This document shows positions 1 through 8,110 of a stretch of DNA of 30,847 bases, piece after piece. The translations under genes and the position numbers were made by a program. Position 1 is the stretch's first letter; each line of letters begins with the position of its first letter. Source of the stretch: JBDNFP01 sp041689775 (GTDB lineage: Bacteria; Bacteroidota; Bacteroidia; Cytophagales; Spirosomataceae); the NCBI GenBank assembly GCA_041689775.1, contig JBDNFP010000265.1:1-30847 (forward strand), in the 5' to 3' direction. The notes under the pieces were generated by a model. The model was not told the DNA's origin, ran no database searches, and saw only the letters and a program-made list of their open reading frames with translations.

Positions 1-149
1 ATCAGTCGCGATCAGACAACAGCCAGGTCTGACCTTATTTTTAAAATTATGTGCCTGTTTCGATGGGTAAGAAAGCAACTATCTCATTATCAGAACCTAA
101 AAATAGTAGGGTAGAGTAGGAGAACCACTACCTTGGTGAAGATCCGTTC

Positions 150-608
150 ATGACTTCCTACTTTAATTTGCTCAAAGCTTATCTCGACAATCCTGCCCGG
201 AACGTAGAAAAGCTGGCTGAGCTAAAAATCAGGGAAGCGCTGGAATTACTGTTGCAGTTAAATCCGGAATTCGCCTATCTCCCTTTTGATTTTGATAACC
301 CGCATAAAATTGATCTTCAAAAATTTATGTATGAGAACTATTCTTTTAACGCACCGGTGCACACTTTTGCCCGGCTTACCGGACGGAGTGTAGCCTCTTT
401 TAAACGAGACTTTCAAAAAATATTTGTTACTTCTCCCCGAAAGTAGTTGCAAGAAAAGCGCTTGGCAGAAGCCCACTATTTGATAAGAGAAAAAGGTAAA
501 AAACCGGGCGATTTCTATCTGGACCTTGGTTTCGAAAACCTGTCCCACTTTTATTTTTCCTTCAAACAACGGTTTGGCAATACACCCGTCGCGCTTCTAG
601 CGGCGTGA
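150..608 (+). pseudogene. AraC-family transcriptional regulator, truncated and interrupted by an amber stop
   Basis: The reading frame encodes the C-terminal part of a Bacteroidota AraC-type regulator: a linker helix (YFNLLKAYLD), a stretch containing LAELKIREALELLLQLNPE, then the first helix-turn-helix (FARLTGRSVASFKRDFQKIF). It stops at TAG 444-446. The same frame continues without a break to TGA 606-608 and encodes the second DNA-binding helix and family C-terminus (WLQ position, LAEAHYLI, DLGFENLSHFYFSFK, RFGNTPVALL). Relatives usually have Trp where the TAG lies (SPRKW-LQ), so TGG to TAG is the simplest change. The N-terminal sensor domain, about 150 residues, is missing: the frame upstream has a stop at 117-119, and only a doubtful remnant beginning at ATG 63 precedes it. 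A functional two-helix regulator cannot be made without readthrough. The family call is firm; loss of function is inferred. Confidence 0.8.
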
Positions 609-912
609 AAGTTACTCTGCACCTGCAAGTTTGAAAATTAAATCCAAAATAGGACTTCTTGATGCCAATTCAACAGATTGACTAACTTTTGCTAGATACT
701 ACTCAGCCATTACTTCCCAGATTATAGTCCCGTTATTTCTGATTTATATAAAAAAAGATCACGTCCGTAAGTGGGTGCAAGCAACGCCCTTCTCGTCCTC
801 CCATGATTTTTTGGATAAAATCCAGGGTAGTTGACCATTTTTTAGGTTGATTTTGCTCCTACTTTGTTTGACACAGTAATTAATTTTCCTCTCTACGGTA
901 AATTTAGTTATT
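609..912. other. Gene-free stretch
   Basis: About 300 bases lie between the end of the AraC remnant and the terminator of the next gene. I see no open frame with family character on either strand, no repeat and no RNA gene. It may be further decayed sequence, but nothing recognisable remains. Confidence 0.5.
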
Positions 913-958
913 AAAAAAACGGACTGTCCAGCGGGTTTATTCGGTTGGATAGTCCGTT
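913..958 (-). terminator. Rho-independent terminator of the secreted coiled-coil gene
   Basis: Arms at 918-930 and 946-958 form a 13-bp stem with one G-T type mismatch and a 15-base loop. On the minus strand the stem is followed directly by a run of seven T (plus-strand A 913-919). It lies about 20 bases past the stop codon of the gene at 979-1620. Confidence 0.8.
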
Positions 959-978
959 ACCTTAGATAAGGAGTCTTA

Positions 979-1620
979 CTACTTCTTTGGTATCCTACTC
1001 TTGGCTAATTCAAGTGCTTTTTGCTTATTATCAAGATCAATTACCGATCCGGCAAGGTCGGTTTTATTTGTTTCCTGCTCTTGGGTTAGCTCTTCAAGTT
1101 TTTTCTGAGTCCGCTCTATTTCCTTAGTAACCCTTTCATTATTGCGTTGCAGGCGATCATGGTTTTTTTCGGCATCAGCGTAGTACTCTTCGGCAATCCT
1201 AACCTCATCGCGGGCGACGGCAAAGGTCGAAAATTGTTTCAAAAACTGCTCGGTGGCTTTGTAGGTAGTATCAGTAAAATTTGACACAAACGTACCGTTT
1301 ATATTCACGGCCAAAAAAAGCTGGGTGATGTTACGTGAAGTCGAAATCTGACTTGTCATTTCAACACCTCTATCAGCTATGCCAGGGAGGTTGGCTTTTT
1401 CAACCGTATAAACGCCTCGGCGGGACTTGGCCCGTCCTACGTCGTTGAGGTACTCTTCCCAGTAGTTACCTAAGTAGCGCACGGGTATACTGGTGTTTAA
1501 ATTCAGGCCAAAATACTCTTTTTTACTAATAGTCTGTTTTCCTGGAAAAACAGTTTGCGCCACCACGGGAATACCCAGAAAAGCAGTTAGTATAATGAGG
1601 AGGATTGGTTTTTTTTTCAT
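979..1620 (-). CDS. Secreted coiled-coil protein of unknown function
   Basis: This 213-residue protein begins with a clear Sec signal peptide: MKKK, then a hydrophobic core, with likely cleavage after VVAQ near residue 22. The central part is rich in beta-type and polar residues and contains no motif I recognise. From about residue 130 to 205 the chain is charged and heptad-like (EEYYADAEKNHDRLQRNNER and onward), predicting a long coiled coil that ends in SRIPKK. The product is probably periplasmic or surface-associated and may self-associate through the coil. The gene has its own strong terminator and lies 45 bases downstream of a methyltransferase gene on the same strand, so the two may be co-transcribed. 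I cannot assign a function. Confidence 0.8.
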   Translation of the reverse strand: MKKKPILLIILTAFLGIPVVAQTVFPGKQTISKKEYFGLNLNTSIPVRYLGNYWEEYLNDVGRAKSRRGVYTVEKANLPGIADRGVEMTSQISTSRNITQLFLAVNINGTFVSNFTDTTYKATEQFLKQFSTFAVARDEVRIAEEYYADAEKNHDRLQRNNERVTKEIERTQKKLEELTQEQETNKTDLAGSVIDLDNKQKALELAKSRIPKK

Positions 1621-1665
1621 TCTAAAGGAGGGATAAATTGAATGGATTTTTAAACGGTGAATTCA

Positions 1666-2889
1666 CTAATTAAGATACTTTTTTTTGGCCACAATTACAA
1701 TTCTGCGCTTGTTTTGAAGTTCGGTTGCAAAAAGGTAATTGTCTCCACCTTCTTTTAGACGCAATTTTTTGCGTAGGTCATCCGTTTTGAGTGGAAAATT
1801 CCGGGTAGTCAAATTTGCTTTCCCTTCCGGAGTATAACGAGCCACTTCCCGGGCATCCGGTTTGCAAACGGCTACTACCTCAAATCCCCTTCCCGGAAAA
1901 TCAGGCAACCATTCATTACTCGTGTACAAATGGGCGTTGGGTGAAAGTTTAGCTAAACGGTAACGGGTAGCGATGCATTTAAACGCACCTGACTTTAATA
2001 TGGCAGCGTGCGGTTCGTAGAGATAGGTCAGAGGTTTTTCGAAATAAACAATAGCTGTGGACTCTTCTGAGCGAGTGAAATCAAACTTATATTTAGCACT
2101 ACCATCCGGATGGAGAATTCGCACTTTAATCGGAATTTCTGGGCTTTTATGAGCGCTTTGCGAAACGATATAAAGTACTTCTTTACACTCGTTTTCTAAC
2201 CCAGTGATATAGACCTCTTTGACGAGGCCAAGTTGGAGAATAGCCAGATCAATATCGAGTAGGGGTGCTGTTTTTATCAGGATATTTTGCGCGGATCGAA
2301 AGAGTATAGGCAGGGCTGCCACAATATCAGGTGAACAATCGGTCAACTGTGCTATCTTCCGTTGTAGATCATCGCGTCGGGCCGGATCGGCATAGATCCA
2401 GTCGGCAGGTTCGGGTACTTTGGCTAAGGCTTCAATAGCATCTAGTTGTCGTACTTCAATGCGGTTAGCTACTCCCAGTTGGTTGAAATTGTATGTCGCC
2501 GAACTTGCCACCGCGGGCTGACACTCGTAGTAGATAACCTCCGGGAAACTTTCGCTCATATAGTAACAGTCTACTCCCATTCCTCCGGTAATATCGATCA
2601 ACTTAGTACCATTCAAGAGGGTGGCTTTGAAACGAGCCGTAGCCTCAGATGATCCTTGTTCTACCGACAAAGGAGGAGGAAATAGTAAGCCACGATTCTG
2701 GTACCAAGCAGGAAGTTTGTACCTGGCTTTTTGGCGGGATACTATTTGCACTGCCATTTTGCGGGTATCTATTTCCGGGTAGCGATTACCTTGAAGTAGT
2801 AAAGTAGGTACATCATCCAGTAGGTGTTCATCAATAAAAGTCCGCTCAACTTCCGAAAGTCCGATGGGTAAGAGGTCTGCGTCATCCAT
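1666..2889 (-). CDS. PG_1098-type class I SAM-dependent methyltransferase
   Basis: This is a predicted RNA or DNA methyltransferase. A helical N-terminal part (PTLLLQGNRYPEID, then QIVSRQKARYKLPAW) precedes a Rossmann core with motif I LIDITGGMGVDCYYM. The acidic residue of motif II lies in YYECQP, and the catalytic-loop equivalent is DWIYADPARR, similar to NPPY-type amino methyltransferases. The C-terminal third matches the ferredoxin-like and THUMP-like layout of the Bacteroidota PG_1098 family (KPDAREVARY, LTTRNFPLKTDDLRKKL). The frame can be extended to an ATG at 2934 or one at 2904. I chose 2889 (MDDADLLPIGLSEVE) because family similarity seems to begin there and a -7-like box lies just upstream. 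The substrate is unknown. It is divergent from the symporter operon. Confidence 0.85.
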   Translation of the reverse strand: MDDADLLPIGLSEVERTFIDEHLLDDVPTLLLQGNRYPEIDTRKMAVQIVSRQKARYKLPAWYQNRGLLFPPPLSVEQGSSEATARFKATLLNGTKLIDITGGMGVDCYYMSESFPEVIYYECQPAVASSATYNFNQLGVANRIEVRQLDAIEALAKVPEPADWIYADPARRDDLQRKIAQLTDCSPDIVAALPILFRSAQNILIKTAPLLDIDLAILQLGLVKEVYITGLENECKEVLYIVSQSAHKSPEIPIKVRILHPDGSAKYKFDFTRSEESTAIVYFEKPLTYLYEPHAAILKSGAFKCIATRYRLAKLSPNAHLYTSNEWLPDFPGRGFEVVAVCKPDAREVARYTPEGKANLTTRNFPLKTDDLRKKLRLKEGGDNYLFATELQNKRRIVIVAKKKYLN

Positions 2890-2893
2890 GAAC

Positions 2894-2901
2894 CAAAAGT
2901 A
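2894..2901 (-). promoter_or_regulatory. Possible Bacteroidota -7 element (TACTTTTG)
   Basis: On the minus strand this octamer matches the TAnnTTTG consensus exactly and ends four bases before the ATG at 2889. A matching -33 TTG at normal spacing is not evident. If used, the transcript would be nearly leaderless. This is weak evidence and is given mainly because it bears on the start choice. Confidence 0.25.
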
Positions 2902-3128
2902 CATAATTTTAGCTCTTCCCAGGTAGGTGGTCAATTAACTTTGAATCCCAGGTATTTTCCCCGTTAGCCGAAGTAGTAAGTTATTATAGGCTAAATTGAT
3001 TGGTAAATATTTATATGAATGCAGGTAATACATCATAGTTTACTGCTTTCTTTAAGGAAATACGCCGGGGATCTTCCATCGGGGAGGTACTATCGTTACC
3101 AAACAAACCTAACCTTTCTTATCTGACT

Positions 3129-3392
3129 ATGGAAAACAAAGACAATACCCAGGCTCATCGGTATTGGAAAGAAAACCTCACTTACCTGGCTATTTTATTG
3201 GTTATCTGGTTTCTGGCTTCCTACGGGGCCGGAATACTTTTCGTCGATTATCTTAACTCCTTCCGTTTAGGTGGCTTCAAGCTAGGATTTTGGTTTGCCC
3301 ACCAAGGCTCAATCTACATCTTCGTCGTTCTCGTCTTTATCTATATTTGGTTGATGAATCGACTCGATAAAAAGTACGGATATACGGAGTAA
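3129..3392 (+). CDS. Sodium/solute symporter small subunit (DUF4212)
   Basis: This 87-residue inner-membrane protein has two transmembrane helices (about residues 18-40 and 55-76). It shows the DUF4212 signature: an N-terminal YWKENL, then the first helix with LLVIWFLASYGAGILF, a short loop with LGGFKLGFWFAHQGSIY, and the second helix ending MNRLDKKYG. In known loci this small subunit is always next to a VC_2705-type sodium:solute symporter and forms a two-component carrier with it. Here the large subunit starts 34 bases downstream and acetyl-CoA synthetase follows, which suggests uptake of acetate or another short-chain carboxylate. The ATG at 3129 is the only sensible start. A divergent methyltransferase lies 239 bases upstream, so a promoter should lie in 2890-3128, but I could not fix one. 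Confidence 0.93.
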   Translation: MENKDNTQAHRYWKENLTYLAILLVIWFLASYGAGILFVDYLNSFRLGGFKLGFWFAHQGSIYIFVVLVFIYIWLMNRLDKKYGYTE

Positions 3393-3426
3393 TCTTTCTC
3401 TTCAAAGTTTTTAATTTATTGATATA

Positions 3427-5127
3427 ATGGATGTTAAGACCTGGACCTACATTATTGTAGGTATTACATTTGCTTTGTACATCGGTATTGCTATTTGGTC
3501 GAGGGCCAGTTCTACCAAAGATTTTTACGTGGCGGGTGGTGGCGTATCCCCGTTGGCTAATGGCATGGCTACTGCCGCCGACTGGATGTCGGCGGCTTCT
3601 TTCATATCTATGGCTGGCCTAATTTCCTTCATGGGCTATGATGTCACGGTATACCTCATGGGCTGGACGGGCGGATACGTACTACTTGCGCTATTACTAG
3701 CACCTTACCTTCGGAAATTCGGAAAGTTTACGGTACCTGATTTTATCGGGGACCGCTACTACTCCAATGTCGCCCGTTCGGTGGCCGTAATTTGTGCCTT
3801 ACTGGTGTCATTTACCTACGTGGCGGGTCAGATGCGCGGGGTAGGGGTTGTGTTCTCCCGCTTTCTTGAAGTAGATATCGATACGGGTGTGCTCATCGGA
3901 ATGGTGATCGTGTTAATATACGCCGTCATGGGCGGAATGAAAGGAATTACCTATACTCAGGTGGCTCAGTATTGCGTCTTAATTTTTGCCTTTATGGTTC
4001 CGGCCATTTATATCTCGATTATTATGACGGGAGTACCCATTCCGCAGATTGGTATGGGTAGTACCTTATCCGATGGTTCGGGGGTTTATTTGCTTGATAA
4101 ACTCGATGGTTTATCCCGGGAACTTGGCTTTGCTGAGTATACCCAAGGTACTAAGAGTATGCAGGATGTATTTGCCATTACGCTTGCGCTTATGGTAGGT
4201 ACCGCTGGTTTACCGCACGTTATTGTGCGGTTTTTTACCGTGAAACGGGTCCGGGATGCCCGCATGTCGGCCGGACTAGCCCTTGTGTTCATCGCAATTT
4301 TATACACCACGGCCCCGGCAATATCGGTCTTTGCCCGCACGAACCTCATAGAAACAGTTAGTAATCGCGACTACGCAACGGTCCCTAAATGGTTTAAAAA
4401 CTGGGAGTTGACCGGACTGTTGACGTTTGACGATAAAAACAAAGATGGTAAGATTCAATATGTAGCCGATAAAGCAAAAAATGAATTGACCATCGATAAC
4501 GATATCATGGTACTAGCGAATCCTGAGATCGCTAATCTCCCAAACTGGGTAATTGCCTTGGTGGGAGCAGGTGGGTTAGCTGCTGCTCTCTCTACCGCAG
4601 CCGGTTTATTATTGGTTATTTCCTCTTCCATTTCTCATGATTTACTTAAAAAGATGATCCTGCCGGATATTTCTGAAAAAGGTGAGCTGATAGCGGCCCG
4701 TATATCCGCAACGGTAGCGGTGTGCATAGCGGGCTACTTTGGCATCAATCCTCCCGGTTTTGTGGCGGCTGTGGTAGCCTTGGCATTTGGTTTAGCGGCG
4801 GCCTCGTTCTTTCCAGCTATCATTCTGGGTATATTCTACAAACGAATGAACAAAGAAGGCGCGGTAGCTGGTATGGTGGTAGGTACCACGTTGATGCTTT
4901 ATTACATGGTTAAATATAAAATGGGCTGGCTGGACGCTACACCTCCTCCTTCGAGTGAGTGGTGGCTTGGGATTTCGCCGGAAGGGTTTGGTACAATCGC
5001 AATGCTAGTTAATTTTGGCGTTTCGCTGGTAATCAGCTACTTCACGCCGGCACCTCCCGAAGAAGTACAGCAGATCGTGGAAGATATTCGGTTGCCCATG
5101 GGAGCAGGCGAAGCAACGCACGATTAA
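3427..5127 (+). CDS. Sodium/solute symporter, VC_2705 family large subunit
   Basis: This 566-residue polytopic carrier of the SSS family has about 13 predicted transmembrane helices. Family marks are the early motif FYVAGGGVSPLANGMATAAD, a conserved MSAASFISMAGLI in the second helix, FGKFTVPDFIGDRYY, GLPHVIVRFFTVK near the middle, and GGLAAALSTAAGLLLVISSS in the late sodium-site helix. A hydrophilic loop before that helix holds an EF-hand-like run, D336-K-N-K-D340-G-K-I, which the VC_2705 subgroup often carries; position 12 of the loop is Ala, so calcium binding is uncertain. It likely works with the upstream DUF4212 subunit. Its position 73 bases before acs makes acetate or a related monocarboxylate the most likely substrate, which is an inference from context. 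Confidence 0.93.
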   Translation: MDVKTWTYIIVGITFALYIGIAIWSRASSTKDFYVAGGGVSPLANGMATAADWMSAASFISMAGLISFMGYDVTVYLMGWTGGYVLLALLLAPYLRKFGKFTVPDFIGDRYYSNVARSVAVICALLVSFTYVAGQMRGVGVVFSRFLEVDIDTGVLIGMVIVLIYAVMGGMKGITYTQVAQYCVLIFAFMVPAIYISIIMTGVPIPQIGMGSTLSDGSGVYLLDKLDGLSRELGFAEYTQGTKSMQDVFAITLALMVGTAGLPHVIVRFFTVKRVRDARMSAGLALVFIAILYTTAPAISVFARTNLIETVSNRDYATVPKWFKNWELTGLLTFDDKNKDGKIQYVADKAKNELTIDNDIMVLANPEIANLPNWVIALVGAGGLAAALSTAAGLLLVISSSISHDLLKKMILPDISEKGELIAARISATVAVCIAGYFGINPPGFVAAVVALAFGLAAASFFPAIILGIFYKRMNKEGAVAGMVVGTTLMLYYMVKYKMGWLDATPPPSSEWWLGISPEGFGTIAMLVNFGVSLVISYFTPAPPEEVQQIVEDIRLPMGAGEATHD

Positions 5128-5200
5128 ATCAAGATTTTTTATGGAAAAAGAATGCGTTATTTTTATGAAAAAATAATAAATCACTTCTAGTACTAGCCTT

Positions 5201-7090
5201 ATGAAAATATCAACCTTTGAAGAATATCAAACGGCATATAACCAAAGTGTAGAGGATCCAGAAGGTTTCTGGGCAGAAATAGCTCAGCAGTTTCTATGGA
5301 AAAAACCTTGGAAGAAGGTTCTTGAATGGAATTTTACCGAACCATCCATCAAATGGTTCGTAGGCGGTACGCTTAATATTACCGAAAATGCTCTCGATCG
5401 GCACCTGGCAGACAAGGCCAATCAGCCTGCTATTATATGGGAGCCAAACGATCCGGATGAGAAGGCCGTTACGATTACCTATCAGATGCTGCACGAACGG
5501 GTTTGTCGTTTTGCGAACGTTCTAAAAAAATACGGGGTAAAAAAAGGGGATCGGGTTTGTATTTACCTGCCTATGGTGCCCGAATTAGCCATTGCGGTAT
5601 TGGCTTGTGCTCGTATTGGAGCGGTACATTCGGTAGTGTTTGGTGGCTTTTCTTCCAACTCAATCGCCGATAGGATCAATGATGCTGCTTGTACGATGGT
5701 GATTACCTCCGACGGAGCTTTCCGTGGCCCCAAGGTGATCCCAATGAAGGAAACCGTAGATGACGCCTTAGAAAAGTGTCATACGGTGAAGAATGTCATC
5801 GTTATGACCCGCACCCGTACCCCAGTTTCTATGCTGAAAGGCCGGGACCATTGGTGGGAGGAGGAAGTAAAACACGTGGATGCGGTATGTCCGGCCGAAG
5901 AAATGGATGCCGAGGATATGCTTTTCATATTGTATACTTCGGGGTCAACTGGTAAGCCCAAAGGAGTAGTACATACCTGTGGAGGATATATGGTGTATAC
6001 CACCTACACTTTTGCGAATGTATTCCAGTACGAGCCCGGTGAAATCCATTTCTGTACCGCTGATATCGGTTGGATTACTGGTCATAGCTACATTGTATAT
6101 GGACCGCTTTGTTACGGAGCTACTTCGCTAATGTTTGAAGGGGTACCAACTTACCCGGATGCTAGCCGTTTCTGGCAAATTACGGAAAAACACAAAGTAA
6201 ACATCCTCTACACGGCTCCCACGGCGATTCGGTCGCTGATGAGCTTTGGGCTACAATACGTAAAAGATCATGATTTATCCTCGCTTAAAAAGTTGGGTTC
6301 GGTAGGAGAGCCAATTAATGAGGAGGCATGGCATTGGTTCAAGAATAATATTGGTAAAGGAAAGTGTCCATTAGTTGATACCTGGTGGCAAACCGAAACC
6401 GGAGGGATGATGATTACCCCTATTGCGGGTATCACTCCCGAAAAACCGACGTACGCTACCCTACCTCTGCCGGGTATTCAGCCGGTGCTGGTTGATGAGC
6501 AAGGAAAAGTAATCGAAGGGAATGGAGTAAGTGGTAATCTTTGCATCAAATTTCCGTGGCCGTCCATTATCCGGACGACCTACGGCGATCATGATCGCTG
6601 CCGACAGACCTATTTCTCCGCGTACCCGGGTATGTACTTTACCGGAGACGGTTGTTTGCGTGACGAGGACGGAAACTACCGTATTACGGGTCGGGTTGAC
6701 GACGTGATTAATGTTTCAGGTCACCGGATCGGAACCGCGGAGGTTGAGAACGCGCTCAACATGCATCTTGGAGTGGTGGAGTCAGCCGTAGTAGGTTATC
6801 CGCACGATATCAAAGGACAGGGTATATACGCCTACATAATCACGGATTCAAAACCAGAGGATCCGGAAATGTTCAGAAAAGATTTAGCCGCCACGGTAAC
6901 CCGGATTATTGGTCCGATTGCTCGCCCGGATAAAGTACAGTTTGTTTCCGGACTACCCAAGACTCGCTCGGGTAAAATTATGAGACGTATACTGAGGAAG
7001 ATTGCGGAGGGTAATACTTCTAATCTGGGTGATACCTCTACCTTACTTGATCCGTCAGTGGTTGAGGATATAAAGGATGGTGCTTTGTAG
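5201..7090 (+). CDS. acsA: Acetyl-CoA synthetase (AMP-forming)
   Basis: This cytoplasmic enzyme converts acetate, ATP and CoA to acetyl-CoA through acetyl-AMP. At 629 residues it is close to the usual 630-655. It has the N-terminal ACS segment (FWAEIAQQFLWKKPW), the nucleotide-binding loop YTSGSTGKPKGVVHT at about 244-258, the acetate-pocket region ITGHSYIVYGPL, the adenine-binding WWQTETGG at about 395-402, the hinge ITGRVDDVINVSGHRIGTAE, and the C-terminal TRSGKIMRRILRK with catalytic Lys592. That lysine is the one silenced by acetylation in relatives. All key residues are present. It is the third gene of the symporter operon, so imported carboxylate would be activated immediately. A strong hairpin follows 16 bases after the stop. 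Confidence 0.97.
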   Translation: MKISTFEEYQTAYNQSVEDPEGFWAEIAQQFLWKKPWKKVLEWNFTEPSIKWFVGGTLNITENALDRHLADKANQPAIIWEPNDPDEKAVTITYQMLHERVCRFANVLKKYGVKKGDRVCIYLPMVPELAIAVLACARIGAVHSVVFGGFSSNSIADRINDAACTMVITSDGAFRGPKVIPMKETVDDALEKCHTVKNVIVMTRTRTPVSMLKGRDHWWEEEVKHVDAVCPAEEMDAEDMLFILYTSGSTGKPKGVVHTCGGYMVYTTYTFANVFQYEPGEIHFCTADIGWITGHSYIVYGPLCYGATSLMFEGVPTYPDASRFWQITEKHKVNILYTAPTAIRSLMSFGLQYVKDHDLSSLKKLGSVGEPINEEAWHWFKNNIGKGKCPLVDTWWQTETGGMMITPIAGITPEKPTYATLPLPGIQPVLVDEQGKVIEGNGVSGNLCIKFPWPSIIRTTYGDHDRCRQTYFSAYPGMYFTGDGCLRDEDGNYRITGRVDDVINVSGHRIGTAEVENALNMHLGVVESAVVGYPHDIKGQGIYAYIITDSKPEDPEMFRKDLAATVTRIIGPIARPDKVQFVSGLPKTRSGKIMRRILRKIAEGNTSNLGDTSTLLDPSVVEDIKDGAL

Positions 7091-7106
7091 GAATTGATGA
7101 TTTTAT

Positions 7107-7145
7107 AACGAATGCGGCGTACCTACACAGTACGCCGCATTCGTT
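7107..7145 (+). terminator. Strong hairpin closing the acetate operon
   Basis: Arms 7107-7122 and 7130-7145 are a perfect 16-bp inverted repeat around a 7-base loop (CTACACA), rich in GC at its centre and followed by only a short T run. It lies between the acs stop and the convergent small gene at 7264, so it may terminate transcription in both directions. Confidence 0.85.
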
Positions 7146-7263
7146 TGACTACTATATTCCCAAAAAGGATTCCTATATACTAGTATTCAAGCAGCATTCG
7201 GTTTCATTTAATACCTGCTCAATAATTCGATAATTAATTAAAAAGCTAACAGCTGATACCTAC

Positions 7264-7431
7264 CTACCTAGCTATACTGTTTTGCTTTTTAGGGGTAAGC
7301 TCAGGTGTTTCACACCCACAGCCCTTGGCGCATCCTCCGGTTTCTGGTCGTTTAATGGTTTGCCATGCTCTATTACCGAGGTAGCTTACCGCGGATAAAA
7401 ATATAAGTAGTACAATGATTTGCTGTATCAT
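7264..7431 (-). CDS. FeoB-associated Cys-rich membrane protein
   Basis: This short peptide of about 55 residues starts at MIQQII. One hydrophobic helix (residues 1-20) is followed by a cytosolic tail with the cysteine cluster TGGCAKGCGCETPEL. That layout, a single helix plus GCxxGCxC-like cluster, fits the FeoB_associated family, small proteins often encoded next to the ferrous iron transporter FeoB. No feoB or feoA is in this window, so the link to iron transport rests on family alone. The frame can be opened seven codons earlier at 7452, but that adds residues ahead of the helix that relatives lack. It lies 37 bases downstream of the YfiT-like gene on the same strand and may share its transcript. 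Confidence 0.75.
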   Translation of the reverse strand: MIQQIIVLLIFLSAVSYLGNRAWQTIKRPETGGCAKGCGCETPELTPKKQNSIAR

Positions 7432-7468
7432 AGGGAAGATTATTACTACCAAAGAAACGGAATATCAC

Positions 7469-8002
7469 CTACCAATGGTTCCTTTCGGCTAAACCGAAAG
7501 CCTGCTGATAATGATGATCACTGTGCCAGGCATAGAGCGCCACTACTTCTGAGAGGGGGTAAATCCGCTTAGTTTCGGGGTGAACGTAGGTTCTGGTCCA
7601 GTCAGATTCACTCATGGAGTTGAGAAGTAATACCCAACGCAAATGAATGTATTTCAATAGTTGCAGTGATAGATCGATCGGTGCCGACTTAGCGTCGGGT
7701 AGCTCCGCCCAGGCACTTTCAATATATGGCTTTATCGTTGGCGAATCTTCGGTTAGTGCTAATCGGAAACGGACGTAGGCGTTCATGTGGCTATCAGCAA
7801 CGTGGTGTACTAATTGCCTAACCGTCCAACCATCAGGTCGGTAAGGGGTTTCCAGACGTTCTTCGTCCCAGCTAGCCAGTAAGTTGATAAACTTAGAAGG
7901 TATGGCACTGATTATCTGTATATTGGTTTTGATATCGTGGGCCGAATATTCTTCACCTCCCTGAAAACGACCGATGGGATACTTTAAATTTTCTAATTCC
8001 AT
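7469..8002 (-). CDS. YfiT-type DinB-fold metal enzyme (putative bacillithiol S-transferase)
   Basis: This 177-residue protein is a four-helix bundle of the DinB/YfiT family. The metal-binding histidines fall at positions expected for B. subtilis YfiT: His67 in VRQLVHHVADSH, and His160 and His164 in ALYAWHSDHH. The N-terminus (LKYPIGRFQ) and the ESAWAELPDAKSAPID stretch are also typical of this subgroup. Members are annotated as metal-dependent hydrolases or as bacillithiol transferases involved in detoxifying electrophiles. Bacillithiol is made in many Bacteroidota, so that role is plausible, but the substrate cannot be read from sequence. No thiol biosynthesis genes lie nearby. The family call is firm. 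Confidence 0.9.
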   Translation of the reverse strand: MELENLKYPIGRFQGGEEYSAHDIKTNIQIISAIPSKFINLLASWDEERLETPYRPDGWTVRQLVHHVADSHMNAYVRFRLALTEDSPTIKPYIESAWAELPDAKSAPIDLSLQLLKYIHLRWVLLLNSMSESDWTRTYVHPETKRIYPLSEVVALYAWHSDHHYQQAFGLAERNHW

Positions 8003-8110
8003 AGGGTTGATTTAAATCTCAATAAATAAATTAATTAGTGGGAATATGGTTGTAGTGAATAAGGTAATTACCGCCAAAACTCCCACCGTCTAATTTAGGA
8101 AGAGTTGACG

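Noticed and set aside
1..114. Frame open from the window edge, containing LIFKIMCLFRWVRKQL, possibly the tail of a transposase
   Set aside because: Only 37 codons are visible with no conserved motif, and the left edge cuts it, so no family can be supported.
5137..5188. AT-rich inverted repeat between the symporter and acs as an internal terminator
   Set aside because: The stem is only A-T pairs of about 8 bp, and the genes belong together functionally; chance in an AT-rich gap is more likely.
3127..7145. Acetate module as a novel system
   Set aside because: DUF4212, VC_2705-type symporter and acs are a well-known combination in Bacteroidota and Proteobacteria.
8038..8088. Short inverted repeat (GTGGGA/TCCCAC) in the gap between the YfiT-like gene and the sugar-cassette methyltransferase
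   Set aside because: Only six base pairs with a loop of about 38 bases; not enough to call a terminator.
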